Below, piece by piece: positions 1 through 9,689 of a DNA stretch of 64,000 nt. This DNA comes from Vulpes vulpes. Its lineage: Eukaryota; Chordata; Mammalia; Carnivora; Canidae. A program made the translations under genes and the position numbers. Position 1 is the first letter of the stretch, and every line of letters begins with the position of its first letter. The DNA lies in the NCBI RefSeq assembly GCF_048418805.1, contig NC_132788.1:103073694-103137693 (forward strand). Direction: 5' to 3'. The notes under the pieces are model-generated. The model searched no databases and was not told the DNA's origin. It saw nothing but the letters and a program-made list of their open reading frames with translations.

Positions 1-278
1 TCTGATGCATGGCCCAAATTAAGAAGAGCTGTCTAAAGGCCCTCCCGAATTTTCATTAACTACTTGGCATGTTTCCAAGTTCCCTGGCATTAGATTCACA
101 ATTGCTCTTTGCTGACGCCTTTTCCTCACCTGAAGTTTTCAAGGACCTATTCCCTGCTTGAAAGAATCCATATTTTCTGAACTTCTCTAAGGATTCCAGG
201 CTTCTCTGATGCACCACTTTATTTCCCAGGTAGAACAGGAGGAGACCTGTCTGCTCTGTTCTCACGTTGCTAGTTTTA

Positions 279-423
279 TTTTTTTTTTTAAGATTTTATT
301 TATTCATGAGAGACACAGAGGCAGAGACATAGGCAGAGAGAGAAGCAGGCTCTATGCAGGAAGCCCGATGTGGGACTAGATCTCGGGCCCCCGGGATCAT
401 GCCCTGAGCCACCCAGGCATCCC
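279..423 (-). mobile_element. tRNA-derived SINE (SINEC type)
   Basis: T-run followed by the reversed SINE body (TTATTCATGAGAGAC, AAGCAGGCTC) and the tRNA-like head GAGCCACCCAGGCATCCC. Near-identical flanks GTTGCTAGTTTTA / ATTGCTAGTTTTA look like a TSD. Confidence 0.9.
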
Positions 424-560
424 ACATTGCTAGTTTTAAATCCAATCCTTTGAGGGAGGTACTGAAATTCAAGGGAAGGAGACCAGTCTACCCAGTTGAC
501 TTGCCCTTTAATGTAATCAAGAGTCCTAATAGAATTTTCAAAATAGTCTTCTTCCTTCAC

Positions 561-598
561 AATTCATGAGTGTTAAAGAAAAAAAATTCATGAGTGTT
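561..598 (+). repeat. A-rich insert between direct repeats (tail-only insertion candidate)
   Basis: AATTCATGAGTGTT occurs at 561-574 and again at 585-598, separated only by a 10-base A-rich insert (575-584). No element body is present. This could be an extremely truncated retrotransposition event. The flank is not a typical TT/AAAA endonuclease site, so this case is weaker than the others listed. Confidence 0.6.
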
Positions 599-694
599 GC
601 CCTCATAGCTGTTCTCTCTCCCCCTTTATCTCCCTGTCTTTTTTTCTCTACACCTTCCAATACATGCCACTCAGGATCTTCTCAAGTGCCAGTG

Positions 695-912
695 ATAGTA
701 ATATAAATAATAAGAGCAAATGAGTACACACTCTGCTGTGTCCTTTGTTTTTCCTTCCCATGTGCATTCCTAGACTATAGACACTATATCCTCATTTCCA
801 TTTCCCAGATAAGAAACAAAAGATCAAGCGTGTTCATGGATTTCCTTCATTGGCTTTGTACAGGATTTGAATCCAGATGGGCTCATTCCACACCATGCTT
901 TAGACACCTCTA
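695..912. mobile_element. MIR-like ancient SINE
   Basis: Degraded MIR landmarks in order: a tail of the type CTCATTTCCATTTCCCAGATAAG, then GGATTTGAATCCAGATGG, then a closing stretch with CACCATGCTT. Family assignment is from memory of the consensus. Confidence 0.6.
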
Positions 913-913
913 C

Positions 914-1050
914 AGCAATGGTTTTTAAAGTGTGGTCCTACCTCACTTCAACCAAGTGTTATCACCATCACCTGGGAACTTGTTAAAAATGCAAATACTA
1001 GGATCGGACCCCAGCCCTAGTCAACTGGAAATTCTTGGGTAGGACACACA
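914..1050. mobile_element. MER5A-like hAT DNA transposon relic
   Basis: Contains AAAGTGTGGTCC, ATCACCTGGGAACTTGTTA, AATGCAAATACTAGG and CCCCAGCCCTAG, the typical order of a MER5A non-autonomous hAT relic. Confidence 0.65.
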
Positions 1051-1059
1051 GATCAGTGG

Positions 1060-1300
1060 ATTTTCTTTTTATTGAGGTATAGTTAACATACAATAGTACA
1101 TTGTTTTCAGTTGTATGACATAGTGATTTGACAATTATATACATTTAAAAAAAATGCTAATCATGATAAGTATAGTCACCATCTTTCACCATGCAAAGTT
1201 ATTACAGTTTTATTGACTATATTCCCTATGCTGTACTTCTCATCCCCATGACTTATTTCTTTCCTAAGTGGAAGTTTGTGCTTCCTAATCCCCTTTGCCT
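1060..1300 (-). mobile_element. Ancient L1 3' end relic
   Basis: Pattern ATTGAGGTATAGTTAACATAC ... GACTATATTCCCTATGCTGT, shared with 47485-47640 in this window, as in the 3' UTR of old mammalian L1 (L1M) elements in reverse orientation. Confidence 0.55.
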
Positions 1301-1315
1301 ATTTTTAAAAATACT

Positions 1316-1514
1316 GGGGCAGCCCTGGTGGCTCAGCGGTTTAGCGCCACCTTCAGCCCAGGGCCTGATCCTGGAGACCTGGGATTGAGTCCCACATCAG
1401 GCTCCCTGCGTGGAGCCTGCTTCTCCCTCTGCCTGTGTCTCTGCCTCTCTCTCTCTTTCTCTGTGTGTCTCTCATGAATAAATAAATAAAATATTTTTAA
1501 AAATTAAAAAATAA
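1316..1514 (+). mobile_element. tRNA-derived SINE (SINEC type)
   Basis: Starts GGGGCAGCCCTGGTGGCTC, has the CT-rich stretch and ends in ATAAATAAATAAAA. It sits at the A/T-rich tail of the older SINE that follows it, and both lie inside one pair of target repeats (1289-1304 and 1717-1732). Confidence 0.9.
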
Positions 1515-1716
1515 ATAAAAATATGTATTTAGAGAGAGTACATGTGAGTGTGGGGAGGGGCAAAAGGAGAGGAAGAGAGAGAGAATCTCAAGTAGACTCC
1601 CTGCTGAGTGCAGGGCCTGACTTAGGGCTTCCTCTTATGATCCTGAGATCATAACCTGAGCCAAAACCAAGGCCAAAAAGAGTCAGATGCTTAACGGACT
1701 GCACCACCTAGGCACT
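1515..1716 (-). mobile_element. Older CAN-type SINE
   Basis: Reversed, diverged carnivore SINE: TATTTAGAGAGAG, CTCCCTGCTGAG, GATCCTGAGATCATAACCTGAGCC and a degraded head ACTGCACCACCTAGGCAC. The target repeat TCCCCTTTGYCTATTT flanks the pair of SINEs. Confidence 0.75.
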
Positions 1717-1859
1717 CCTCCCCTTTGTCTATTTCATCCCACTGCCCTTGGGTTTGTATTCCCCAAGAACATCCATGAAGTATGAGAAATGAGGGGCGAT
1801 TGATTTCTCCAAGCACCATGAAGGACAGGAGCATGATAAGCAAATCAGAAAAACGTTCT

Positions 1860-2620
1860 TCAACACTTTTATTAATTAATTTTTTAATCATAGTAAAATA
1901 TACATAACATAAAATGTACCGTTTTAACCTTTTTTTTCAGTGTCCAGTAGTATTAAGTACATCCACATGGTTGTGCAGCCATCCCCACCATCCATTTCCA
2001 GGAATTCTTTTAACTTGCAAAACTGAAATTCTCCATCCCTCTCTCCCAGCTCATCACCTGTCATTCTACTTTCTATCTCTATGAATGTGACTCCTCTGGG
2101 GACCTCAGAGAAGTGGAAGCGTAAAATGTGTATCTTTTTGAGACTGGCTTATTTCACTTAACATAATGTCTTCAAGGTTCATCCACCTTGTAGCAGGTGT
2201 CTGAATGTTGTTCCTTTCCAAGCCTGAATAATATTTAATATTCCATTGTATGGATATACCACATTTTGTTTATCCATTCATTTGTCAGTGGACACTTAGG
2301 CTGCTCCCACATTTTGGCTATTGTGAATAATCCTCCTACGAATACGAGTGAACGAATATCTCCTAGAGACCCTAATTTCAATTCTTTTGAGTATATACTC
2401 AGGTGAGGAATTGCTGAATCATATGGCAATTCTATTTTTAATATTTTTTATGAAATGTTTCAAAATTTTGACACAGAAGAACTATGACTTTTTTGGGCAT
2501 TTAAAAAATTTTTCCAAATGTATCATTTCCATTCATATTTCTACAATAGTGACAATTGAAAAAAGTAACAGTCCATGTATCAAGAAATTGAGGGGAAAGG
2601 GAATATTCTAAACAAGCTCA
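1860..2620 (-). mobile_element. Ancient L1 (L1M-like) relic
   Basis: Contains the reverse of L1 ORF2-end/3' UTR text: GTACATCCACATGGTTGTGC, TATGGATATACCACATTTTG, TATCCATTCATTTGTC, GGCTATTGTGAATAAT. It is too decayed for a reading frame. The same family recurs at 51420-52110. Confidence 0.7.
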
Positions 2621-2650
2621 ATATTTTCCCTTCCATAAAGACTACTACCT

Positions 2651-2690
2651 TGCTCCTTGGCCTTTTGGCTAATATCAGTGTAATGATTAC
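2651..2690 (+). pseudogene. U2 snRNA-like 5' fragment
   Basis: CTCCTTGGCCTTTTGGCTAA followed by TATCAGTGTAATGATT closely resembles the 5' end of U2 snRNA (stem I and the start of the branch-site recognition region), with substitutions and a small deletion. Only about 40 bases are recognisable, with no U2 promoter or 3' half, so this is a truncated pseudogene at most. A chance match is possible because the region is short. Confidence 0.5.
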
Positions 2691-2699
2691 TATAACCAC

Positions 2700-2835
2700 T
2701 ATACTGTTATTAATAAAAATATAACAACAGCAATAATTATGGCCAATATTTCTAGAGTAGTCACTATGACCCTAACACTGAGATCTTTTCTTGTTTAATG
2801 CATATAGCATCTTATTTATTTGAAGGACATAAATG
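2700..2835. mobile_element. Weak MIR-like relic
   Basis: ACAACAGCAATAATTATGGCCAATATTT followed by a region resembling the MIR core, very diverged. Low support. Confidence 0.3.
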
Positions 2836-3540
2836 TCCTTTGTTGAACTTTGCTCAGTTTCTCTCTTTCATTAATAGATTAATGTCCTCCCACCCTTGCT
2901 TCATAAACCATCCTGTGGATTGCAATTCTGTCAAGTGGCCTGGATGTTAGCATTGGCTGGTTCAAAAGTTCTCTCCTCCACATAAGCCAGTGTGAGGGCA
3001 GAGGAAAAAATGCTCACTTACCCCTTTGTTCTCTCAAGACTCCATGGATTCCAACCTCCGTCCACTTCTGTCATGACATATGAATCCTTCCAAGATCATA
3101 TCCTAAGATAGTTTAGTTTCAATTAAACCAAGAAAGGATACTTTTATGTCAATAATGTATTTGCACACCAGCTCCTAGAATTATTCACTCTTGAAGATAT
3201 CTTGACTCAACGATGATGTGGAGGTCCGTTTTATGAGGTGGCAATTACTGAGAGTACATAATCCCATATGTAATTATTACAGGAGCCAGATAATAGAGGA
3301 ATTTCAATGCCACAGAGGACTTGGGAGTTTCACGGGTAGAATGCCATTGAGGTATCCTACAAGGATGTAATGGATCTTTCTTTGCTGGCACCTATAGGAA
3401 GATTGCTCTGTAAAGATACACAAAATAAATGCACTTAAGACTACTTGGAAGATGGGAGATACTACAAAACAATTGCTATTTGGAAATATCCTAGAGGGTG
3501 GCTACCAAGAAAAAAAAAGTCAGTCAAAAGATATATGTTA
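2836..3540. other. Intergenic, no gene seen
   Basis: AT-rich sequence with no long reading frame, no recognisable repeat head and no RNA gene that I can identify. Confidence 0.5.
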
Positions 3541-3541
3541 T

Positions 3542-3662
3542 AGGAACGCCTGGTGGAACATGCAACCCTTGATCGCATGGGATCATTATGGGTTTGAGCC
3601 CCATGTTGGTAGTAAAGATTACTTAAAAATAAAATCTTTTGAAAAAAAGAAATATGCTATAA
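3542..3662 (+). mobile_element. Diverged tRNA-derived SINE fragment
   Basis: AGGAACGCCTGGTGGAACAT, then GATCATTATGGGTTTGAGCCCC and an A-rich end AAAATAAAATCTTTTGAAAAA. It keeps the order of a CAN SINE head and tail but lacks the middle. Confidence 0.5.
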
Positions 3663-3699
3663 AATAACTCTCAGTTTCTAGACATGGTCCATGTTTCTT

Positions 3700-3700
<1 letters not shown>

Positions 3701-3774
<74 letters not shown>

Positions 3775-3775
3775 A
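3701..3775. repeat. (GA)n/(GAAA)n microsatellite
   Basis: Uninterrupted GA dinucleotides change into GAAA tetranucleotide repeats. Likely length-polymorphic. Confidence 0.95.
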
Positions 3776-4271
3776 ATGTGTTTATTAGAGAAAATAGCAT
3801 TGTTCCTGAAAAGCATTAACCATTCTTGTTTAAGGAACAGACAAGAATTTCCCCTACAGATATGACATTTCTTCAACAGACACAAGAGACTCATTCAGCC
3901 TTTTCTTAGAATGTCTCTCATTCACTGTAGTCTGATGACAAATGACAAATCACAACAAAGTCCAACAAAAACAATTCCTTTGAAATAGGTAGGTCCCAAT
4001 AGAATGACCTGATGTAATTGTAAAATATAGAATATTTAGAAGAATGGATTAATGGTGTTATTTCTCACGCTGAGGCAGTAGATAATGTCAGATTATAATT
4101 TCCAGGATTACCTGAGATTTGCAATTATGAGCAGACTCGGATAGTACAGAATTAACTATGCAGTTAAGATTTTCTAAGAAAATAAAGTCATCTAACCAGA
4201 TTTGATAGTTTGAAGAAACTACTAGAATGTAATCCTAGATTTTAAAATGGCATGCAGGCATGATAGTTTCT

Positions 4272-4310
4272 AAAAAAGTAAAACAAAAAAAAAAAAAAAA
4301 AGTAAAACAA
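4272..4310 (+). repeat. A-run between direct repeats (tail-only insertion candidate)
   Basis: AAAAAAGTAAAACAA at 4272-4286 is repeated at 4296-4310 with only A residues between. The preceding TTTCT/AAAA resembles an L1 endonuclease site. Because the repeats are A-rich, slippage is an alternative. Confidence 0.45.
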
Positions 4311-4444
4311 CACTTATTTTCATTCTTAGTTTTAGCATTAGAAAAATAGGTAATACATAGAAGTCACTCAAAATTTACCTGGTGAGGAAAGAAAGGAATA
4401 AAGGAACCTGATGGGAAGAATTGTTTAAATATTATTAGATTTTA

Positions 4445-4600
4445 TTTTATTATTATTTTTAAGATTTTATTTATTCATGAGAGACACATAGAGAGAGGCA
4501 GAGACATAGGCAGAGGGAGAAGTGGGCTCCTTGCGGGGAGCCTGATGGGGGATTCGATCCCAGGACCCCAGGATTACGACCTAAGCCATTTGGGTGCCCC
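4445..4600 (-). mobile_element. SINEC insertion with perfect 18-bp TSD
   Basis: Reversed SINE just upstream of the OR7G-like gene, flanked by identical AAATATTATTAGATTTTA copies at 4427-4444 and 4601-4618. It lies about 100 bases upstream of the receptor's predicted splice acceptor, so it is intronic to the receptor transcript if that acceptor is used. Confidence 0.95.
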
Positions 4601-4687
4601 AAATATTATTAGATTTTAAAGCATAGATAAAAGACTTCTCTCCAACAAGGGATATCTGTGTGTCTGTTTCACTGTAACTAACTTATG

Positions 4688-4702
4688 TCCCTCATTCATC
4701 AG
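4688..4702 (+). other. Predicted 3' splice acceptor of the OR7G-like gene
   Basis: A pyrimidine-rich tract (TCCCTCATTCATCAG) ends in AG at 4701-4702, 13 bases before the ATG. Olfactory receptor coding exons usually have a spliced 5' leader, and the other two receptors here show the same layout. Confidence 0.55.
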
Positions 4703-4715
4703 ACACATCAACAAC

Positions 4716-5654
4716 ATGGAATCAGAAAACAGAACAGAAGTATCAGAATTCATCCTCCTGGGACTCTCAGAGGATCCAGAACTGCAGCCCCTTCTCTTTG
4801 GGCTGTTCCTGACCATGTACCTGGTCACCATGCTAGGGAACCTGCTCATCATCCTGGCAGTTGGATCTGACTCCCACCTCCACACCCCCATGTACTTCTT
4901 CCTCGCCAACCTGTCTTTTGTTGACATCTCTTTCACCTCCACTATAGTCCCAAAGATGCTGGTGAACATCCAAACGCAGAACAAAGCCATCACCTACGCC
5001 GGCTGCCTCACTCAGCTATATTTTTTCATGGTGTTTATATGCATGGACAATTTACTGCTAACTGTGATGGCTTATGACCGCTATGTGGCCATCTGCCATC
5101 CTCTATATTACGTGGTCATCATGAACCCTCGCCTCTGTGGCCTGCTGATTCTTGTCTCTCTGTTCATTAGCATTATGATCGCCCTGCTCCATAGTCTGAT
5201 GGTGTTACAACTGTCCTTCTGCACAGACTTGAAAATCCCCCACTTCTTCTGTGAGCTTGCTCAGATCCTCAAACTTGCCTGTTCTGATACTCTTATCAAT
5301 AACATCCTGGTGTATTTAATGACCAGCTTGTTGGGTGTTGGCCCTCTCTCAGGAATAATTTTCTCTTACACTCGTATTGTCTCCTCCATCCTGAGAGTCC
5401 CATCAACTAATGGAAAGGTCAAAGCTTTTTCCACCTGTGGGTCTCACCTGTCTGTTGTTTTCTTATTCTATGGGACATGTGTTGGAGTGTACCTTAGTTC
5501 TGCAGCTTCCCTCTCCCCCAGAAGGAGAGCAGCGGCCTCAGTGATGTACACGGTGGTCACTCCCATGATGAACCCCTTCATCTACAGCCTCAGGAATAGA
5601 GACATGAAGGGAGCCTTGCGAAAACTCACCTCTGGAACATCTTCCTTTTCATGA
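4716..5654 (+). CDS. Olfactory receptor, family 7, OR7G-like
   Basis: An intact single-exon 312-residue class A GPCR expected to detect volatile odorants in olfactory neurons, signalling through the Golf/adenylyl cyclase pathway. Visible hallmarks: N-terminal glycosylation site NRT at residue 5, LGNLLI in TM1, LHTPMYFF in TM2, MAYDRYVAICHPL at the end of TM3, SYTRI in TM5, KAFSTCGSHL in TM6 and NPFIYSLRN in TM7. The TM4-TM6 part (LINNILVYL, SLLGV, PLSGIIFSYTRIVSS) is very close to what I recall of human OR7G3, and the gene lies beside ZNF317 as the OR7G genes do in human. The ATG is the first in frame after a good acceptor. Odd: YYVVIM replaces the usual HYTVIM after the DRY-like motif. Which OR7G member is the ortholog is unresolved. 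Confidence 0.9.
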   Translation: MESENRTEVSEFILLGLSEDPELQPLLFGLFLTMYLVTMLGNLLIILAVGSDSHLHTPMYFFLANLSFVDISFTSTIVPKMLVNIQTQNKAITYAGCLTQLYFFMVFICMDNLLLTVMAYDRYVAICHPLYYVVIMNPRLCGLLILVSLFISIMIALLHSLMVLQLSFCTDLKIPHFFCELAQILKLACSDTLINNILVYLMTSLLGVGPLSGIIFSYTRIVSSILRVPSTNGKVKAFSTCGSHLSVVFLFYGTCVGVYLSSAASLSPRRRAAASVMYTVVTPMMNPFIYSLRNRDMKGALRKLTSGTSSFS

Positions 5655-5729
5655 TTCTGTCATCTGCCTTGGGTGATGTCAAATGATTGAAAGGGAATTA
5701 TGGGTATGTTAGAAATCCTGACTCCTCTT

Positions 5730-5765
5730 CTTTTTTTTTTTAAGATTTTATTTATTTATTTATTC

Positions 5766-5811
<46 letters not shown>

Positions 5812-5937
5812 CAGAAACAGGCAGAGGGAGAAGCAGGCTCCATGCAGGGAGCCTGATGTGGGACTCGATCCCGGGACTCTGGGGTCACACCCTGGGCGGA
5901 AGGCAGGCACTAAACCGCTGAGCCACTCTGGAGTCTC
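5730..5937 (-). mobile_element. SINEC insertion downstream of the OR7G-like gene
   Basis: Reversed SINE with a long (GA)n tract (5775-5810). TCCTGACTCCTCTT flanks it at 5716-5729 and 5938-5951 as a TSD. It may lie in the receptor's 3' UTR. Confidence 0.95.
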
Positions 5938-5951
5938 TCCTGACTCCTCTT

Positions 5952-6389
5952 TAATTCAGTTCTAACAAAGTAGTTAATCAAGCTTTCAAGTCAAATATTT
6001 TTGTATTAAGTCATACAGTACTGTGTGTTTGTACCCGTCATTTATTAACTAACAACTCTGAATTCACTTCAACATCTATAGAATGGGCAGAGTAATTTTA
6101 CACATTTGGTTATTAAATCAACGCTATCTTAAGTTTGAAGCTAAATCTCATACCAAGCAGCTCTATGGATGGAAGAGTCTTTTTAAGCAGAATTTATTTT
6201 CTGGGGTGTGTTCTGTGTGCTCTCTGAGAGTGGCATGGGGAGAATATTTGTTCTCATGGGGAGAATATTGGAGCCTAGCTTTTGTCTCTATAGAAAAATA
6301 TTTGGTCTTTGTCCCCAGTCCCTGGCACAGAACTCCTTGGAATCTCCTGAGTGATAACAGTGTCCTTGGTTTGCTAAAGAGACAACTCT
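5952..6389. other. Intergenic, no gene seen
   Basis: No repeat head or convincing coding sequence. An open frame at 6083-6406 has no recognisable domain. A local direct repeat of GGGGAGAATATT lies at 6237-6270. Confidence 0.4.
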
Positions 6390-7025
6390 TGGCTCGGAAC
6401 TCCTAGGTAGCCTCAGGGCTGGTTTCCAGAAAGCCCAGAAGATTGGAACTTTCAGCCCCACCCCTAACCTCTAGGTGTTACGGTTAAGGTTAGGCTTAGG
6501 GTGATTGAACCAATGACCAATGACTTGATCAATCAAACCTATGAAATGAAACCCCCATTAAATAAACTAAAAAGACAGGGTTCAGAGAGCTTCTGGGTTG
6601 ATAAACAAGAGCACAGTCATGTTCCAGGAGGGTGGAGCACCCCAAACTCCAGAGTAACAGCAGCTCCTGTGCTCAGGACCCTTCTGGATCTGGCCCTACA
6701 TATCTTTTCATCTAACTGTTCATTCTTATCCTTTGTGAAGTAAAAATAATAATAATAATGGCAGTATTCTAGTAAGTAATCTGTTTTCCTGAATTCTGTG
6801 AGCTGCTCTAGAAAATTCATTGAACTGAGGAGAGGACCAAGGGAGCCTCTCATTTATAGCCAGTCATTCAGAAGCATAGGAGATAGTTTGGACTTGCAAT
6901 TGGTTTTTGAAGTGGGACAGGGGCGGTCTTATGCAACTGAACTCTTAACCTGTGAGACCTGACACTATATCCAGTAGACAGTATTAGAATTAAGTTGAAT
7001 TGCAGGACACCCAGCTGGTAACCAG
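6390..7025 (+). mobile_element. Endogenous retrovirus LTR-like relic
   Basis: Text typical of an old mammalian LTR and its downstream leader: GAGAGCTTCTGGGTTGATAAAC, CTCCTGTGCTCAGGACCCTTC, TCATCTAACTGTTCATTCTTATCC, TTCTGTGAGCTGCTCTAG and ACACCCAGCTGGTAACC. It is decayed, with no coding capacity. I cannot name the family. Confidence 0.55.
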
Positions 7026-7053
7026 GAAATGTGAGAATCATTTAGTGTGAGGG

Positions 7054-7054
<1 letters not shown>

Positions 7055-7098
<44 letters not shown>
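7055..7098. repeat. (AC)n microsatellite
   Basis: About 22 uninterrupted AC units. Likely polymorphic. Confidence 0.97.
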
Positions 7099-7101
<3 letters not shown>

Positions 7102-7230
7102 GAAGCCAGAGGTATCAGAAGTAGTTTTGAGTGTTAATAAAGCAATATTAACAAAAGCATGGATGGGGTTTAGGAAAATCACAAAGAGTAGTGTGGTACC
7201 CTATGTCTATTAAGAGAAGGCTATACTACC

Positions 7231-7413
7231 GGGGCACCTGGGTGGCTCAGTAGTTGAACCTCTGCCTTTGGCTCAGGGTGTGATCCTGGAGTCCCGAGCT
7301 TGAGTCCCACATTGTGCTCCCTGCATGGAGCCTGCTTTTCCCTTTGCCTGTGTCTCTGCCTCTCTCTTTCTCTGTGTCTCTCATGAATAAATAAATAAAA
7401 TATATTTAAAAAG
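7231..7413 (+). mobile_element. tRNA-derived SINE (SINEC type)
   Basis: Starts GGGGCACCTGGGTGGCTC, contains TGCATGGAGCCTGC and ends AATAAATAAATAAAA. A short reversed SINE-head remnant (GACTGAGCCACCCAAGCGCCCC) follows at 7429-7450. Confidence 0.92.
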
Positions 7414-7704
7414 TTGGAGCCTCAACCGACTGAGCCACCCAAGCGCCCCAATGATGTCTTTTGATGAGCAGTTCTTAATTTTAATGCATTCTAGTTATCA
7501 AATCTTTCTTTCCTTTGCCTCCTTTTTAAGAAATATATGCCTATTCCAAAAAATAGTCATACTTTCTCTATTTTTTTTTGTTTTATCGCTCACATTTATT
7601 TCTGCAATCATTCTAGAATGATTTTGATTTTTAGACATAGCATGAGAATGGATGAAACTACTGAAAAGATAGTCCCTTGCTCCACTACAGTCATTGCCAT
7701 AATA

Positions 7705-7718
7705 CACTAGGTGGCGCT
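7705..7718 (+). promoter_or_regulatory. CTCF-like core motif
   Basis: CACTAGGTGGCGCT fits the CTCF core consensus (CASYAGRKGGCRS) at every core position. It is not inside a SINE. It lies between the OR7G-like gene and the ZNF317 promoter, where an insulator would make sense. Binding is inferred from the motif only. Confidence 0.5.
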
Positions 7719-7769
7719 CTTCTCTTGGATTGTTCAGGTTTTTACCCTTGCATCAATCCCAAAGGAGGG

Positions 7770-8420
7770 GATTAACCCTACTTAAAGTTCAAAAAACAGG
7801 CAAAGCTCTTCCATGATGTGTAGGAGAGGGTGAAAAAAAAATCTTCCCTTCTACCCTTCTTAGGCTCTTGGTTGGGGCTCTGTACCAAAAGGCAGATTAA
7901 CAAGAGAAAACACGCAAATGCATTTAAGTTTTACTTGACACTAGACACTTCATAAGGAAATGAAAACACAAAGTTGTTAACCTAAACATTTTAATGCTAG
8001 GTGTGAGGAAGAGTAGAAAGTAGTGGGGAAATGTGATAGGACAAAAGGATATGTGTTTAAGGGTAGTAAACAGGGAAATTTAGCAATCCCATTCATTTGG
8101 ATTCCTCTCTGCATCCCTCCATCTTCAGAGATAAGAATTCCCCCTTTCTCTGAGTATAGAAAGGACATCTATCCCATGAGCATCTTATGACCTACTTCAG
8201 GGGAAGGTCAGAGAGTCCTTTCTAAAACTGCCATTTCTCAAATACCTTCAACTTAACATATTCGATATGCTAAGGTGTCATATTTTAGGGCAATTGTATA
8301 CTGAACCCTGTCAGATTTGATAAAAGATTTCATATTAGGGTGTTCTTGGAGGATGGGGGGTTGTAGTGACCAACAGAACCATGGAAGAGGCTTCTGGGTT
8401 TCTGGTAATTTTCTTTTTAA
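7770..8420. other. Intergenic, repeat-like but unassigned
   Basis: No reading frame of note. The composition and phrases such as GGCAAAGCTCTTCC and AACAAGAGAAAACACGC suggest an old LTR-type repeat that I cannot assign. Confidence 0.3.
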
Positions 8421-8427
8421 AAAACCT

Positions 8428-8586
8428 GGGTAGTGGGATACCTGGGTGTCTCAGTGGTTGAGCGTCTGCCTTCAGTTCAGAGCCTCATCCCGGAGTCCCG
8501 GGATCTCTCTTTCCAACTTTCAGGGTGCTGTTTTCTTTAATTGGGCTCCCTGTATGGAGCCTGCTTGTCCCTCTGCCTGTGCCTGT

Positions 8587-8625
<39 letters not shown>

Positions 8626-8665
8626 GAATAAATAAATAAATCTAAAAAAAAAAAGTAAAAAGTAA
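8428..8665 (+). mobile_element. SINEC copy with an internal templated patch
   Basis: Normal head (ACCTGGGTGTCTCAGTGGTTGAGCG) and normal 3' half (CTCCCTGTATGGAGCCTGC, CT tract, A tail). However, the segment after CCGGGATC is replaced by about 36 foreign bases. Of these, 8510-8540 match 9659-9689 at 30 of 31 positions. See findings. Confidence 0.9.
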
Positions 8666-8811
8666 ATAAAAATAAGATTTAAAAAACCTGAGTAGCAATT
8701 GCATTGGACATGTACCCTTTGAGGACATTTTTATGATTTGTATATAAATGTTCACTTTTAAGTTTTATCCACAGACTATCTGAATGTTTCTTATACTTCA
8801 GCAAATAATTT

Positions 8812-8990
8812 ATTTTTTTTAAAGTTTATTTATTTATTCATGAGAGACAGAGATAGAGAGAGGCAGCGACACAGGCAGAGAGAGAAGCAGGCTCCTGCAG
8901 GGAGCCCGATGTGGGACTTGATCCCGGGACCCCGGGACCACGACCTGAGCCGAAGGCAGATGCTCAACCACTGAGCCACCTAGGTGCCCC
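8812..8990 (-). mobile_element. tRNA-derived SINE (SINEC type)
   Basis: Reversed SINE flanked by CAGCAAATAATTTA / CAACAAATAATTTA direct repeats. Ends GAGCCACCTAGGTGCCCC. Confidence 0.93.
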
Positions 8991-9129
8991 TCAACAAATA
9001 ATTTAAAATAAATAAATAAAATAATAAAATAAATAAAAAGTCCACTTTATCTCTTTCCAACTTCTCTAGGCAGTGTGAATGATTGATTAAAGGCCATTTA
9101 CACAAGTAGGGGGATGTTTACCAGTATAA

Positions 9130-9440
9130 ATTCATCAACTGTGAAAATTAATAAAAGAATCTCATTATAATGGAGTCTGGAAGGTGGGGAGACAGGAGCG
9201 GGGTCCTTTCAACTCTACTACTGGTTGGCAATTGCAACCAAACAGAAAGAGTGGCACCTTGCAAGTTGATACCACTTTCCTACCACAGCAAGAGGATGAG
9301 AGATTTTCTTCTCTCCTGGCAACAGCTCAGCCAATGAGAGACCATCACCGCTCAGCCAATGAAAAGCCACTATATTTCAAACTACAAGTTTATTCCAAAG
9401 GAGTTTTTATGACAGCCTTCCCAATTTCCTGCTATCCTTT
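9130..9440 (+). mobile_element. Possible LTR promoter relic with paired CCAAT boxes
   Basis: GCTCAGCCAATGA occurs at 9325-9337 and again at 9350-9362, a 25-base period, followed by ACTATATTTC as a TATA-like element. This arrangement is typical of an LTR or viral-type promoter. No coding sequence follows. Family unknown. Confidence 0.35.
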
Positions 9441-9523
9441 ATGAAAGAGCATTCCTCTCTGTTCTGTGGACTCCTTAGTTTGCTTGTCCTGGGTTGCAAT
9501 TCTCTGGTTTTCCTACATATATC

Positions 9524-9558
9524 CCACCCCCCCCCCATCCACCACCCCCCCTTTTTTT
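9524..9558. repeat. C-rich then T-rich low-complexity tract
   Basis: Runs of C (11 and 7) separated by ATCCACCA, then a T run. Confidence 0.9.
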
Positions 9559-9689
9559 TTGCTGGCAAAATAACTAGCAGTTTCATTTTTAAGGTTAACA
9601 TATTTTATCTCTCTATGATAATCATATCTTTATGTAGAAACACAATGTGCATGAAATTTTTCCAACTTTCAGGGTGCTATTTTCTTTAA

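Noticed and set aside
3701..3775. CRISPR-like or structured array at regular short repeats
   Set aside because: Simple GA/GAAA microsatellite without unique spacers. No CRISPR is expected in a mammalian genome.
4616..4993. Antisense frame over the OR7G-like gene (and the similar one at 61088-61381)
   Set aside because: Shadows of the conserved receptor 5' coding sequence on the opposite strand.
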